A stretch of 64,000 nucleotides of DNA from contig CAIWDD010000088.1 in the NCBI GenBank assembly GCA_903911355.1, positions 38,006-102,005 on the forward strand, in the 5' to 3' direction. The position numbers and the translations under genes were made by a program. Below are positions 7,486 to 16,966 of this stretch, in pieces (position 1 is the first letter of the stretch; each line of letters opens with the position of its first letter). The notes under the pieces are model-generated. The model was not told where the DNA came from, did not search any database, and was given only the letters and a program-made list of their open reading frames with translations. This DNA is from an uncultured Nodularia sp. Its GTDB lineage: Bacteria; Cyanobacteriota; Cyanobacteriia; Cyanobacteriales; Nostocaceae.

Positions 7486-9663
7486 ATGCTGAATATTCCT
7501 CAACTACTGGCGACTGAATTAAACCTCAAACCTGAACAAATCGAAAACGCCTTGGAACTGTTAGCCGAAGGTGCGACGGTTCCTTTTATCGCACGTTACC
7601 GCAAAGAGCGCACTGGGGAAATGAATGAGGTGCAACTGCGGGACTTGTTTGAGCGCTATGCTTATTTAACAGAGTTAGCAGAACGCAAGGGGGTAATTCT
7701 CCATGCGATCGCCGAACAAGATAAACTCACAGAAGAACTCAAAGCCAAAATTACATCCTGCTTACAAAAAACCGAATTAGAGGATTTATATCTACCCTAT
7801 CGACCAAAAAGGCGCACCCGTGCTACCATTGCTAGGGAAAAGGGTTTGGAACCTTTAGCCCAGTTGATTAAATCTCTCAATGTCCCTCAAAGTCCCACTG
7901 CATCAATAGAAACAGCAGCAATGCAGTATGTTTCTCAGACTCAGGAGGTGAAAACACCACAGGAAGCACTCAAGGGCGCGGCTGACATTCTAGCGGAAGA
8001 GGTGGCAGAAAAAGCGGAATTAAGGGCATATCTGCGTGATGATTTTCTGGAAAAAGGGGTATTTATATCTCAGATCAAGAAAGATTATCCCGAAGGTACA
8101 ACCAAGTTTGAGATGTACCGCAACTATCAGATGGGTGTAAAAAATATTGCCCCCCATAACCTCCTGGCTTTGTGTCGCGGTGAGGCGGAGGGAATCTTAA
8201 ATTATGAAATTGCTTTTGATGAAGATATTGTACTCAAGTATCTAGAAGCAAGGGAAATTAAAACCAAAAATCCCATAATTCGGGAATTTTATCAAGCCAT
8301 GGTCAAAGACGCATTTAATCGCCTGATGAAAAGCTCCATTATGGGTGAGGTGATTTCCCAGAAAAAAACCTACGCAGATATAGAATCAATTAAAACCTTT
8401 GAAGCCAACCTGCGAGAGTTACTGTTATCTGCACCTGCGGGAATGAAACCCACACTGGCGATTGACCCAGGTTTTAGAACCGGGTGTAAAGTTGTGGTAC
8501 TTGACGAAACGGGAAAATTTTTAGCATACCAGGCGGTGTTTCCTCACCAAGGGTCAGCACAACGGGATAAAGCTGTACAAACTCTCAAAAATTTAATTAC
8601 ACAATATCAAATCAGGTTAATTGCGATCGGTAACGGTACAGCTTCCCGGGAAACAGATGAGTTTGTGAACCAGGTTTTACAAGGTATAGATCCCAAACCC
8701 ATTAAAGTTATGGTCAATGAATCGGGAGCATCAATATATTCTGCCAGTAAAGTGGCATTAGAAGAGTTTCCCGATTTAGATATTACCGTGCGCGGTGCTA
8801 TTAGTATTGGTCGCCGGTTACAAGACCCCCTGGCGGAACTAGTAAAAATTGACCCTAAATCTATCGGTGTGGGACAATATCAACATGATGTTGATCAAAA
8901 GTTGCTGAAAAAGAAACTTGATGAAACTGTGGAAAGTTGCGTTAATTATGTGGGGGTGGACTTAAACACCGCCTCTAAGGAACTGTTAACTTTTGTTTCG
9001 GGAATTACAGCCACAGTAGCCAATAACATTGTTACCTATCGCAACGAGCATGGAGCCTTTAAGAACCGCAGACAATTATTAAAGGTGGCGAAGTTGGGAC
9101 CCAAGGCTTTTGAACAAGCTGCGGGTTTTCTGCGCATTCGTGGCGGTGATAACCCTTTAGATAATACCGCAGTCCATCCCGAAAGTTACCCTGTGGTGCA
9201 GGCGATCGCCGCTGATTTGGATATATCCTTAAATCAGATTACAGAAATTGCAGCCAAGCTGAAAAAAACCAACCTCAAGAAATACGTCACCGACGGCATT
9301 GGGGAACCTACACTCAGGGATATAATCAGGGAACTAGAGAAACCAGGTAGAGACCCCCGCGCCGAATTTAAATACGCCACCTTTAGAGAAGGAATTACAG
9401 AAATTAGTCATTTACAGGTAGGGATGGAATTAGAAGGAATAGTTACCAATGTGGCTAACTTTGGCGCTTTTGTGGATATTGGCGTACATCAAGATGGTTT
9501 AGTGCATATTTCCCAACTAGCTGATAAATTTGTTGATGATATCCAGAAAGTGGTTAAGGTGGGACAAGTTGTGAAGGTGCGGGTATTGGAAGTTAACGAA
9601 AAGTTGCACCGTATTAGTTTATCGATGAAAGCTGTTAGAGGATCTCTCAAAAATGATCATTAG
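7486..9663 (+). CDS. tex: Tex family RNA-binding transcription accessory protein
   Basis: A 725-residue cytosolic nucleic-acid-binding protein. It has the N-terminal helical Tex region (IPFIARYRKERTGEM-type sequence near residue 30), the YqgF-like RNase H fold starting at LAIDPGFRTGCKVVVLD (about 325), helix-hairpin-helix segments (about 490-560) and a C-terminal S1 domain (GMELEGIVTNVANFGAFVDIGVHQDGLVHIS, about 645-680). Length is normal for the family. AGGAGG lies about 25 bp before the ATG, so its spacing is loose. The last residues (RGSLKNDH and stop) are encoded inside a repeat element that begins at 9637, so the native C-terminus was probably different. Confidence 0.96.
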   Translation: MLNIPQLLATELNLKPEQIENALELLAEGATVPFIARYRKERTGEMNEVQLRDLFERYAYLTELAERKGVILHAIAEQDKLTEELKAKITSCLQKTELEDLYLPYRPKRRTRATIAREKGLEPLAQLIKSLNVPQSPTASIETAAMQYVSQTQEVKTPQEALKGAADILAEEVAEKAELRAYLRDDFLEKGVFISQIKKDYPEGTTKFEMYRNYQMGVKNIAPHNLLALCRGEAEGILNYEIAFDEDIVLKYLEAREIKTKNPIIREFYQAMVKDAFNRLMKSSIMGEVISQKKTYADIESIKTFEANLRELLLSAPAGMKPTLAIDPGFRTGCKVVVLDETGKFLAYQAVFPHQGSAQRDKAVQTLKNLITQYQIRLIAIGNGTASRETDEFVNQVLQGIDPKPIKVMVNESGASIYSASKVALEEFPDLDITVRGAISIGRRLQDPLAELVKIDPKSIGVGQYQHDVDQKLLKKKLDETVESCVNYVGVDLNTASKELLTFVSGITATVANNIVTYRNEHGAFKNRRQLLKVAKLGPKAFEQAAGFLRIRGGDNPLDNTAVHPESYPVVQAIAADLDISLNQITEIAAKLKKTNLKKYVTDGIGEPTLRDIIRELEKPGRDPRAEFKYATFREGITEISHLQVGMELEGIVTNVANFGAFVDIGVHQDGLVHISQLADKFVDDIQKVVKVGQVVKVRVLEVNEKLHRISLSMKAVRGSLKNDH

Positions 9664-9835
9664 TGTATTAACCATTGTTTGACCCCTCCCTAACCCTCCC
9701 CTGACAAGGGGAGGGGACTGGATTTTATTGTTTTTTGTGTGTTCCCCATTCCTTCCCATTCCTTCCCATTCCCTGTTCCCTGTTCCCTGTTCCCTAAGAT
9801 AAAAATTACCTGTTGAAAACTTATAAAACAACCCT
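9637..9835 (+). mobile_element. ~200-bp non-autonomous element (AGAGGATGTTT family), copy 1
   Basis: It shares with 35943-36158 and 62438-62650 the order AGAGGAT terminus, ATTAGTGTAT, a CCCTAACCCTCCCC...AGGGGAGGG hairpin, ACTGGATTTTATTG, GTGTGTT, a block of TTCCCTGT heptamers, ATAAAAATTACCTGTT and an AAACAACC-type right end. The terminal inverted repeats are degenerate in this copy. Its left end lies in the tex gene and supplies the stop codon. Confidence 0.8.
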
Positions 9836-9962
9836 ACAAAGACACTCTCACCCTAATGGTATAAACATAATCCCTCTTATTCAAGATGGAAAATATAAGT
9901 ATTGATCCGAAAATAATACCAGGAATCGTCAAGAATCCATCTGTTGTTTTTAGGTAAAAACA

Positions 9963-10361
9963 ATGTGGGGAACACTTTTAACGGTCATAGCCACAGCCTT
10001 GAGCTTGTTAATTGTCGATTTAGTTGTACCCGGTGTAAATCTTGCTAATTTTCCAGCAGCTATGATTGCTGGTTTAGTCATTGGTTTGATCAACAGTTCC
10101 ATTAAACCAGTCCTTTCTGCTTTATCTTTACCCCTTAACTTCCTCACCTTCGGAGCATTTTCCCTAGTAGTTAACGGTTTTTGTTTCTTGTTAGCTGCGG
10201 TGGTGGTTCCGGGGTTCGCAGTCCGGGGAATAGTCGCCTTTCTTCTGGGTCCGGTAATTTTATCTTTTGCTAATACCTTCATTAACAAGTATCTGGCTGA
10301 AAGATATCCTGTTTTAAGCAGTAGTGATGTGAATAGCCAAGGCGAATTACCCTCTAGATAA
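9963..10361 (+). CDS. Phage holin family membrane protein
   Basis: A 132-residue integral membrane protein with four predicted hydrophobic segments (about 2-25, 30-50, 58-82 and 88-112), matching the small holin_4-superfamily proteins common in bacterial chromosomes. Typical features are the short start MWGTLLTVIATALSLLIVDLVVPG and the loop NSSIKPVLSALSLPLNFLTFG. Despite the family name no phage genes surround it, so lysis is unlikely; its role in the envelope is unknown. It may be co-transcribed with the Pmp3-like gene 52 bp downstream. Confidence 0.85.
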   Translation: MWGTLLTVIATALSLLIVDLVVPGVNLANFPAAMIAGLVIGLINSSIKPVLSALSLPLNFLTFGAFSLVVNGFCFLLAAVVVPGFAVRGIVAFLLGPVILSFANTFINKYLAERYPVLSSSDVNSQGELPSR

Positions 10362-10413
10362 GCATCCTACACCAGCACAAAAACCCCATTAAATCAAATA
10401 AAATCGCCAAATC

Positions 10414-10602
10414 ATGAAAATCGGTCGCTTACTTTTAGGCTTATTCCTTCCTCCTTTAGGTGTGTTTCTCACAGTTGGCGTTGGTCCAACTTTGTTAATT
10501 AACATTTTACTCACACTTTTAGGCTGGCTTCCCGGTAGCATCCATGCAGTTTGGGTCATTGCTAAACATGAAGAACTCAATCAACAAGGACGTAGTTATT
10601 AA
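10414..10602 (+). CDS. YqaE/Pmp3 family small membrane protein
   Basis: A 62-residue protein with two membrane segments: LLLGLFLPPLGVFLTVG, then LINILLTLLGWLPGSIHAVWVI. This is the Pmp3/YqaE signature (FLPPLGVFL and LLGWLPGSIHA). Members of this family respond to salt, cold or membrane stress, so a role in membrane potential or ion homeostasis is inferred. A strong hairpin terminator follows 28 bp after the stop codon. Confidence 0.9.
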   Translation: MKIGRLLLGLFLPPLGVFLTVGVGPTLLINILLTLLGWLPGSIHAVWVIAKHEELNQQGRSY

Positions 10603-10629
10603 ATTAAAATGAGCGTCTCCATTTAAAGA

Positions 10630-10648
10630 GGGTGGTAATTAACCACCC
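10630..10648. terminator. Hairpin between converging genes
   Basis: GGGTGGT (10630-10636) pairs with ACCACCC (10642-10648) around a 5-nt loop. TGATTT follows on the plus strand and TTTAAAT on the minus strand. It serves the Pmp3-like gene and possibly also the converging coiled-coil gene. Confidence 0.75.
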
Positions 10649-10689
10649 TGATTTCTTGGCTGATGAATTTCTCTCAACATTTGTCAAGA

Positions 10690-11493
10690 CTACTTACGAC
10701 TTAGTTCCTCCTGTTTATTATCAGTAGGTGTCTCATCTTTAAAAATCTCAGCAGTGGATAGTAACAACTCCCGTAAAGTTTGTTTAATTTGACGCTCCTT
10801 TCTGGCCATAGCAGCGCCAGCTTCCCCTAGTTTATCTTCTAGGTGCGATCGCTTTTCTTCCACTTGTGTCGCCATAGCCTCAGCTTGGGGACGAGCCTGA
10901 TCATACCACTGTTTTGCCTCATCTAGATAATCCTTAACCTCACCATCCCGTCCCCCATAACGCGCAACTAAATTCGCCCGGATAATAGCTAATTGAGCTT
11001 GCAATTGCGCATAACGTTTCTTAAGTAAAGCTACCTCCTCACTATCTTTAATGGTATTAATAGCAGAAGCGATCGCATTTTTAGTATCCTCAGTTTTATC
11101 CTTGCTAGTTTCGGCAATTTCCGTTAAAATGCCATCAACTTCTTGCTGAATTTGTTCCTCTTCACTATCCAATTGTGCTTGCAGCTTCTTGACTTCTCCT
11201 TGAGTTTTTACAATCGCCTCATGTCGGTTGCTATTAATCCCTTCCAAAGCCCCCTCAATGCAAGCTGTGACATCTTCCTGAATTTCCGCCCCCCTGTTTT
11301 GAAAGTTTTCCACCACTGCAGAAACCGCATCTTTTACCAGATAACGAATATCACTAGAACCTGCTTTCAGTTCCGAACTAAGCTGAGAAACAGCAGATTT
11401 AACAATTTCGCGAATGCGCTGAGTTCTTAACTGTCCAGTTTCTTTAACCTGTTGCAAATCGATGGTAATTTGCTCCTTAACATTCTTCGCCAT
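10690..11493 (-). CDS. Coiled-coil protein of unknown function
   Basis: A 267-residue, highly charged, almost wholly alpha-helical protein without signal peptide or membrane segment. Long stretches rich in Glu, Gln, Lys and Ala with heptad-like spacing (for example about 95-150 and 150-240) predict coiled coils, somewhat like apolipoprotein or LEA-type stress proteins. A short conserved-looking block, LKKRYAQLQAQLAIIRANLVARYGG, occurs near 158-182. I recognise no catalytic motif. It converges with the Pmp3-like gene, with a shared hairpin between them. It is probably a conserved cyanobacterial hypothetical; a structural or stress role is only a guess. Confidence 0.7.
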   Translation of the reverse strand: MAKNVKEQITIDLQQVKETGQLRTQRIREIVKSAVSQLSSELKAGSSDIRYLVKDAVSAVVENFQNRGAEIQEDVTACIEGALEGINSNRHEAIVKTQGEVKKLQAQLDSEEEQIQQEVDGILTEIAETSKDKTEDTKNAIASAINTIKDSEEVALLKKRYAQLQAQLAIIRANLVARYGGRDGEVKDYLDEAKQWYDQARPQAEAMATQVEEKRSHLEDKLGEAGAAMARKERQIKQTLRELLLSTAEIFKDETPTDNKQEELSRK

Positions 11494-11736
11494 TTTTAAC
11501 CTTTCCTATTTAAATCACAAAGATGAATGACACAAACAACATCCTCTATGTGCATTATGGTAGATAGTTATAAAAATAAACACATCCCAGAGATAGAAAA
11601 TCCTGATAATTTACGACTACAGCATCTCATACCTAATAGATACCCCTAGAATCAAATCTGCGTAACGGTAAACCTCAAAAATATGTACCACCCATGTGAG
11701 ATAATAAGTATTAATAGCTAGTAAATGAGAGAAATT

Positions 11737-11961
11737 ATGTGGCGGGTAAATGTAACTTGTTCCGGTGACGCTTGGAAACAACACGGCGCTAACTTCAAAA
11801 GCATATCAGACAAATATCAAGGCGAATGTATTTCTTCCAAAAAAATGCCAGATGGTACGAGAATCATGGCATATAAAATACAAGATGTCAGCGATGCAGA
11901 AGCTTTTCAAGAAGAGTGTACCAACATTGCCGGGTTTACAGCTGACTTTGAAGCCCTGTAA
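11737..11961 (+). CDS. Small conserved hypothetical protein
   Basis: A 74-residue protein starting MWRVNVTCSGDAWKQHG. I chose the ATG at 11737 because GAGA lies just upstream; an in-frame ATG at 11725 would add four residues. The composition is that of a folded soluble alpha/beta protein with three cysteines (CSGDAW, GECISS, EECTNIAG). No domain is recognised. It ends 60 bp upstream of leuS on the same strand, so the two may be co-transcribed. Confidence 0.6.
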   Translation: MWRVNVTCSGDAWKQHGANFKSISDKYQGECISSKKMPDGTRIMAYKIQDVSDAEAFQEECTNIAGFTADFEAL

Positions 11962-12021
11962 CATTCCCCAGCATCTATAATATTGAAGCAAACACGATTA
12001 TAGTCCCGTAGGAGAATTTTG

Positions 12022-14643
12022 GTGGATTCCCGATATAACCCAGCAGACATTGAGGAAAAATGGCAACAAACATGGGCAGAACTTGGCCTAGATAAGACAT
12101 CTGCAAATACTAAAATGCCCAAATTCTACGCCCTTTCCATGTTCCCCTATCCATCGGGCAGCCTCCACATGGGTCATGTCCGTAATTATACTATTACCGA
12201 TGTAATTGCACGCCTCAAGGGAATGCAAGGATATAGGGTACTCCACCCCATGGGTTGGGACGCTTTTGGTTTACCAGCAGAAAACGCCGCCATTGACCGG
12301 GGAGTACCACCAGCCCAGTGGACTTATCAAAACATTGCCCAAATGCGGCAGCAATTAAAGCGTCTGGGTTTGTCTATCAACTGGGACAGCGAAGTTGCTA
12401 CCTGTTCACCAGACTATTATAAGTGGACACAGTGGATTTTCTTGCAGTTCTGGCAAGCCGGGTTAGCATATCAAAAAGAAGCAGCAGTAAACTGGGACCC
12501 CGTTGACCAAACTGTGGTAGCTAACGAGCAAGTAGATAACGAAGGTCGTTCTTGGCGCAGTGGGGCAAAAGTTGAGCGAAAACTATTACGCCAGTGGTTT
12601 TTAAAGATTACCGACTACGCCGAAGAATTACTCAACGATTTAGATAAATTAACCGGTTGGCCCGAACGGGTCAAGTTAATGCAAGCTAATTGGATTGGTA
12701 AGTCTACAGGCGCTTATTTAGAATTTCCCATAGTGGGAAAGGATGAAAAGGTGGCTGTCTACACCACACGCCCAGATACAGTTTATGGTGTCAGCTATGT
12801 AGTATTAGCGCCAGAACACCCTTTAACCCGGGTGGTGACCACCCCGGAGCAAAAACCAGCTGTAGAAGCATTTATTCAAGAAGTTTCCCAGCAAAGCGAG
12901 TTAGAACGCACCGCTGAAGACAAACCCAAGCGCGGTATCCCCACTGGTGGCCAAGTCATCAACCCTTTTACCGGGGAACAAGTACCCATTTGGATCGCCG
13001 ATTATGTACTCTATGAATATGGTACTGGGGCAGTTATGGGTGTACCTGCTCATGATGTGCGAGATTTTAAATTTGCCCGTGTTTATAATTTACCCATTGA
13101 GTTTGTCATTGCTTCCCCCAATGATGTGGCAGATTTTGACTTAACGCCCACATCACCCACAGATGAAATCACCAAAGTTATTAATATTGAATACAATCAG
13201 GCATATACTGAGCCAGGAATTTTAATTAATTCCGGGTCTTTCACCGGTATGAATTCCACAGATGCCAAAGAGGCAATCATTAAATATGCTGAGTCAGAAA
13301 ATTTTGGTAAACTGCGAATACAATACCGCCTGCGAGATTGGTTAATTTCCCGACAACGCTACTGGGGCGCACCTATACCAGTTATTCACTGTCCCAATTG
13401 TGGCATAGTACCAGTCCCCGATGAGGATTTACCCGTCAGATTACCCGAAGAGGTGGAATTAACCGGGCGTGGGGGTTCACCTTTGACTCAGTTGGAAAGC
13501 TGGGTCAATGTTCCCTGTCCTAGTTGCGGTACTCCCGCTCGGCGAGAAACCGATACCATGGATACCTTTATTGATTCTTCTTGGTATTTCCTACGCTATC
13601 CCGACGCTCAGAATACAGAACAAGTTTTTGACCCCGCTAAAACTAATGACTGGATGCCTGTAGACCAGTATGTGGGTGGTATTGAACACGCTATTTTACA
13701 CTTGTTATATTCCCGGTTCTTTACTAAGGTGCTGCGGGATAGAGGTTTACTTAACTTTGATGAACCCTTCGCCCGGTTGTTGACTCAGGGTATGGTACAG
13801 GGTTTAACTTATATGAACCCCAATAAGAGCGGTAAAGATAAATGGGTTCCCTCTCATTTAGTCAACCCAGCAGACCCCCGCGACCCCCAAACAGGTGAAC
13901 CATTACAACGCCTCTATGCCACTATGTCTAAGTCTAAGGGTAATGGTGTAGCACCGGAAGATGTGATTAGTAAGTATGGTGTGGATACGGCGCGGATGTT
14001 TATCCTGTTCAAAGCACCCCCAGAAAAGGATTTGGAGTGGGACGAAGCGGATGTAGAAGGACAGTTTCGCTTTTTAAATCGGGTCTGGCGCTTAGTAACA
14101 GATTATGCTACCGCTGGGGTATGCAGGCAAAAGCCAGAACTTTCTGATTTAACTAAGCCAGAAAAGGAATTACGGCGAGCTATTCACACCGCTATTCAAG
14201 GGGTGACGGAAGATTTACAAGATGAATATCAATTCAATACCGCTGTTTCGGAATTGATGAAGTTAAGTAATGCTCTCACTGATGCTGAGTGCAAAAATTC
14301 CCCTATTTATGCTGAGGGAGTTCAAACTTTAGTGCTTATGTTAGCTCCTTTTGCCCCCCACATTGCTGAGGAATTGTGGCAGTCTTTGGGTAATAGTGGT
14401 TCTATCCACACTCAAACTTGGCCATCTTTTGACCCCGGAGCTTTGGTAGCTGAGGAAATTACTTTGGTAATTCAGATTAACGGTAAAAAACGTGCAGATA
14501 TTTCCGTCCCTGCACAAGCTGATAAGGCGGAGTTAGAAAGATACGCCCGTGAGTCGGAAGTTGTGCAGCGTTACACTGAGGGTAAGGAAATTAAAAAGGT
14601 GATTGTGGTTCCCGGAAAGTTGGTTAATTTTGTAGTTGCTTAA
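12022..14643 (+). CDS. leuS: Leucine--tRNA ligase
   Basis: Class Ia aminoacyl-tRNA synthetase that charges tRNA-Leu. The HIGH-type motif HMGH is in [13 protein letters not shown] near residues 48-52 and the KMSKS-type loop is TMSKSKGNG near 634. The CP1 editing domain lies between them, with TTRPDTVYG near 250. Zinc-like cysteine pairs appear in HCPNCGIVP and CPSCGTP. Length (873) is normal. I chose the GTG at 12022, which has GTAGGAG 7 bp upstream; the TTG at 12019 is too close to it. A terminator hairpin follows at 14660-14684. Confidence 0.97.
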   Translation: MDSRYNPADIEEKWQQTWAELGLDKTSANTKMPKFYALSMFPYPSGSLHMGHVRNYTITDVIARLKGMQGYRVLHPMGWDAFGLPAENAAIDRGVPPAQWTYQNIAQMRQQLKRLGLSINWDSEVATCSPDYYKWTQWIFLQFWQAGLAYQKEAAVNWDPVDQTVVANEQVDNEGRSWRSGAKVERKLLRQWFLKITDYAEELLNDLDKLTGWPERVKLMQANWIGKSTGAYLEFPIVGKDEKVAVYTTRPDTVYGVSYVVLAPEHPLTRVVTTPEQKPAVEAFIQEVSQQSELERTAEDKPKRGIPTGGQVINPFTGEQVPIWIADYVLYEYGTGAVMGVPAHDVRDFKFARVYNLPIEFVIASPNDVADFDLTPTSPTDEITKVINIEYNQAYTEPGILINSGSFTGMNSTDAKEAIIKYAESENFGKLRIQYRLRDWLISRQRYWGAPIPVIHCPNCGIVPVPDEDLPVRLPEEVELTGRGGSPLTQLESWVNVPCPSCGTPARRETDTMDTFIDSSWYFLRYPDAQNTEQVFDPAKTNDWMPVDQYVGGIEHAILHLLYSRFFTKVLRDRGLLNFDEPFARLLTQGMVQGLTYMNPNKSGKDKWVPSHLVNPADPRDPQTGEPLQRLYATMSKSKGNGVAPEDVISKYGVDTARMFILFKAPPEKDLEWDEADVEGQFRFLNRVWRLVTDYATAGVCRQKPELSDLTKPEKELRRAIHTAIQGVTEDLQDEYQFNTAVSELMKLSNALTDAECKNSPIYAEGVQTLVLMLAPFAPHIAEELWQSLGNSGSIHTQTWPSFDPGALVAEEITLVIQINGKKRADISVPAQADKAELERYARESEVVQRYTEGKEIKKVIVVPGKLVNFVVA

Positions 14644-14659
14644 TAATTTAGTCTGTTAG

Positions 14660-14684
14660 GTGGGTTAGGGTTGACTTAACCCAC
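14660..14684 (+). terminator. leuS terminator hairpin
   Basis: GTGGGTTA (14660-14667) pairs with TAACCCAC (14677-14684) over a 9-nt loop, followed by TATTTATCTCTTT. Confidence 0.65.
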
Positions 14685-14696
14685 TATTTATCTCTT

Positions 14697-14803
14697 TATA
14701 GCATTTCCCATGCTCGTGAGGTACATTTTTTTTTAGTTTGAGGGAACAGGGAACAGGGAATAGGGAATTGGTGTGTACTTCATGAGCCTGAAAAAGGCTT
14801 TAT
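14697..14803 (-). repeat. Dispersed ~100-bp repeat with TTCCCTG heptamers, copy 2
   Basis: Inverted relative to the copy at 3861-3959, sharing the same blocks in the same order on the opposite strand. It lies between leuS and the GMC oxidoreductase gene. The rest of the gap up to 14963 holds no recognised gene. Confidence 0.8.
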
Positions 14804-14963
14804 CCCTGAAATTGTATCAGTTGCTCGTTAGTCTCCCGCAAGTCACCAATTGGCCTTTCTATTGACAGGGTTACCGAATTTTAACCGGAAAAATTAATAA
14901 TATTTAACTGTTGCACATCCTCTAAAGTTGTGCCATATTCAATCTAATTCAACAAAGGAAACA

Positions 14964-15014
14964 ATGAAAAAAATCCTTCAGATGACCTTTTTGAACAAGA
15001 CATATTTTGATTAG
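14964..15014 (+). CDS. Possible 16-residue upstream ORF (leader)
   Basis: ATG with AAAGGA 5 bp upstream, coding for MKKILQMTFLNKTYFD. It ends 17 bp before the oxidoreductase ATG and overlaps that longer frame at its TTG (15007). Its ribosome-binding site is better than that of the following gene. It could be a leader peptide, or the original start of the oxidoreductase before a frameshift. Confidence 0.3.
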   Translation: MKKILQMTFLNKTYFD

Positions 15015-15030
15015 AGATACTTATCTAAAA

Positions 15031-16680
15031 ATGTTAATTGATGCACGCAAATTACCCCAAGGTGAAACTCTGGAAACTGAAGTTTGTATTGTTGGATCTG
15101 GACCAGCAGGTATTACTTTAGCGCGTGAATTAGCTGGAACAGATTTTCGGGTTATTTTATTAGAAACTGGTGGATTAAATTTTGATCGTAATACTCAATC
15201 ACTGACTTTAGGTGAAAGTGTTAATAATCATTTTGAAACCTTAGAAAGTCAGCGTTGTTTTCAGTTTGGTGGTACGGCTAACTTTTGGAAAATTCGCCTA
15301 GGTAATAATGTCATTGGTGTTAGGTATGCCCCATTAGATAACATAGACTTTGAAAAGCGTGATTGGCTACCTTACAGTGGTTGGCCTTTTGATAAATCTC
15401 ATCTTGATCCTTTTTATAAACGCGCTCATCAACTTTGTCAACTGGGAACTTTTAGTTATGATGCTCAAGATTGGGAAGAGGCTCAAACTCCTTGTTTGCC
15501 ATTTTCTGGGAATGTAACTACTAATATGTTTCAGTTTGGCCCTCGTGCTGTATTTACCCATGATTCCCGTGAAGTACTTCAGCAAGCCAGAAATATTACC
15601 ACATATCTCAATGCCAGCCTAGTGGAAATTGAGACAGATGAAACAGCCACAAATGTAACTCGTTTAAGGGTGGCTTGTTTATCTGGCAAAGAATTTTGGG
15701 TAAGTGCAAAATTTACTATACTAGCAACAGGTGGTATAGAAACAGCACGTTTATTATTACTATCAAATAAAGTTCAAACAACTGGTTTAGGTAATCAAAA
15801 TGATCTAGTAGGGAGATTCTTTATGGATCATTCTTTAGTTGATGGTGGTAAATTTATTCCTAGTAATCCAGAGATTTTTCGCAAGACAGCTTTATATGAT
15901 TTGCGGCGGGTTAATAACATTCCAGTCATGGGTAAGTTAACTTTGACAGAAGAACGTATGCGGCATCAACAATTACTAAATGTTAGTACATTAATGTTTC
16001 CTATTCCCAAGCTACATCAGTTAGAAGCAGCAAATTCCCTGAAAACATTGCTGTTATCAATACATAAACCACAAGTACGTCAAGATATTCTCAAACACTT
16101 AAAAAATATTGTTTTCGGTCTTGACTATATCTTACCTGCTGCTTACGGAGCAATTATCAAGCAGGAACCTTTTATTCCTAGTTTGGCTTGGAGTGGTTGG
16201 TCCTATATTCCAGATAAAGAAAGACGATTTGCCGCTTTTAACCTTCTGCAAATAGCTGAACAAGTCCCCGACCCTGACAATCGTATAACACTGACTGGCG
16301 ATCGCGATCGCCTCGGTCGTCAACGAGTAAAGTTACACTGGCGTTGGAATGAAATTGATATTGAGCACATCAATAGAACCCAAGATATTTTACGACAAGA
16401 AATTGCTCTGGCTGGCATTGGTGAGTTACTTGAACGAGATGGCAATTTACCAAAATTAATCCATCCTGGTTTACATCATCACATGGGAACAACAAGGATG
16501 CATGATGACCCGAAACAGGGTGTTGTTGATAGAAATTGCCAAGTCCATGGTATTTCTAACCTATTCATCGCCAGTAGCTCTGTGTTTCCTACAGGAGGTT
16601 TTGCTAATCCTACACTCACCATTGTTGCTTTAGCCATGAGGTTAGCTGACCATATCAAGAATATTATGGCAGTGAATTAA
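15031..16680 (+). CDS. GMC family FAD-dependent oxidoreductase
   Basis: A flavoprotein of about 549 residues. The N-terminal dinucleotide-binding motif GSGPAGITLARELAG comes about 20 residues after the start. LATGGIETARLLLLS is in the middle, and the C-terminal GMC signature is HHHMGTTRMHDDPKQGVVD followed by FPTGGFANPTLTIVALAMRLA. The His in HHHMGTTRM is the usual catalytic region. Substrate unknown; relatives oxidise alcohols or sugars. I chose the ATG at 15031 (MLIDARKLPQ), because related proteins begin this way; a TTG at 15007 adds eight residues. It converges with and overlaps the HicB-like gene by 17 bp. Confidence 0.9.
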   Translation: MLIDARKLPQGETLETEVCIVGSGPAGITLARELAGTDFRVILLETGGLNFDRNTQSLTLGESVNNHFETLESQRCFQFGGTANFWKIRLGNNVIGVRYAPLDNIDFEKRDWLPYSGWPFDKSHLDPFYKRAHQLCQLGTFSYDAQDWEEAQTPCLPFSGNVTTNMFQFGPRAVFTHDSREVLQQARNITTYLNASLVEIETDETATNVTRLRVACLSGKEFWVSAKFTILATGGIETARLLLLSNKVQTTGLGNQNDLVGRFFMDHSLVDGGKFIPSNPEIFRKTALYDLRRVNNIPVMGKLTLTEERMRHQQLLNVSTLMFPIPKLHQLEAANSLKTLLLSIHKPQVRQDILKHLKNIVFGLDYILPAAYGAIIKQEPFIPSLAWSGWSYIPDKERRFAAFNLLQIAEQVPDPDNRITLTGDRDRLGRQRVKLHWRWNEIDIEHINRTQDILRQEIALAGIGELLERDGNLPKLIHPGLHHHMGTTRMHDDPKQGVVDRNCQVHGISNLFIASSSVFPTGGFANPTLTIVALAMRLADHIKNIMAVN

Positions 16681-16858
16681 ATGCAAAGTTCCTTACCTCC
16701 TCTCGGTCACTAGCAACATCTAACCAACCTTGAACAGCATCTTCAAGCATTTCTAGTAGATGTTCGTAGCTGTCCCCCCAAGTGTGACAACCAGGTAAAG
16801 CAGGTACAGAACCGCACCAAACACCATCTTCCTGCCAAATTAATACTTTAATTTTCAT
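16664..16858 (-). CDS. HicB-like antitoxin-family protein
   Basis: A 64-residue protein with the partial RNase H-like fold of HicB: MKIKVLIWQEDGVWCGSVP, then ALPGCHTWGDSYEHLLEML, then an acidic helix. HicB proteins neutralise the HicA mRNA interferase. No hicA-like ORF lies upstream or downstream, and the usual C-terminal DNA-binding domain is absent, so this looks like a solitary short HicB. Its 3' end overlaps the oxidoreductase gene in convergent orientation. Confidence 0.75.
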   Translation of the reverse strand: MKIKVLIWQEDGVWCGSVPALPGCHTWGDSYEHLLEMLEDAVQGWLDVASDREEVRNFAFNSLP

Positions 16859-16966
16859 AACCAGTACTCAAAATATTGTCATGCCTACATTTTAGGATTA
16901 CGGGCGGGTTTACTAGTATGATACTTAATCATCAATAGGGGTCCTGCCTTCACCCATAAGTAAAAC

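Noticed and set aside
9950..10288. 112-codon minus-strand ORF
   Set aside because: Antisense of the holin-like gene; lysine/threonine-rich shadow of hydrophobic codons.
9963..10361. Prophage lysis gene because of the holin family name
   Set aside because: No phage structural, integrase or lysin genes are nearby; this family is common in normal chromosomes.
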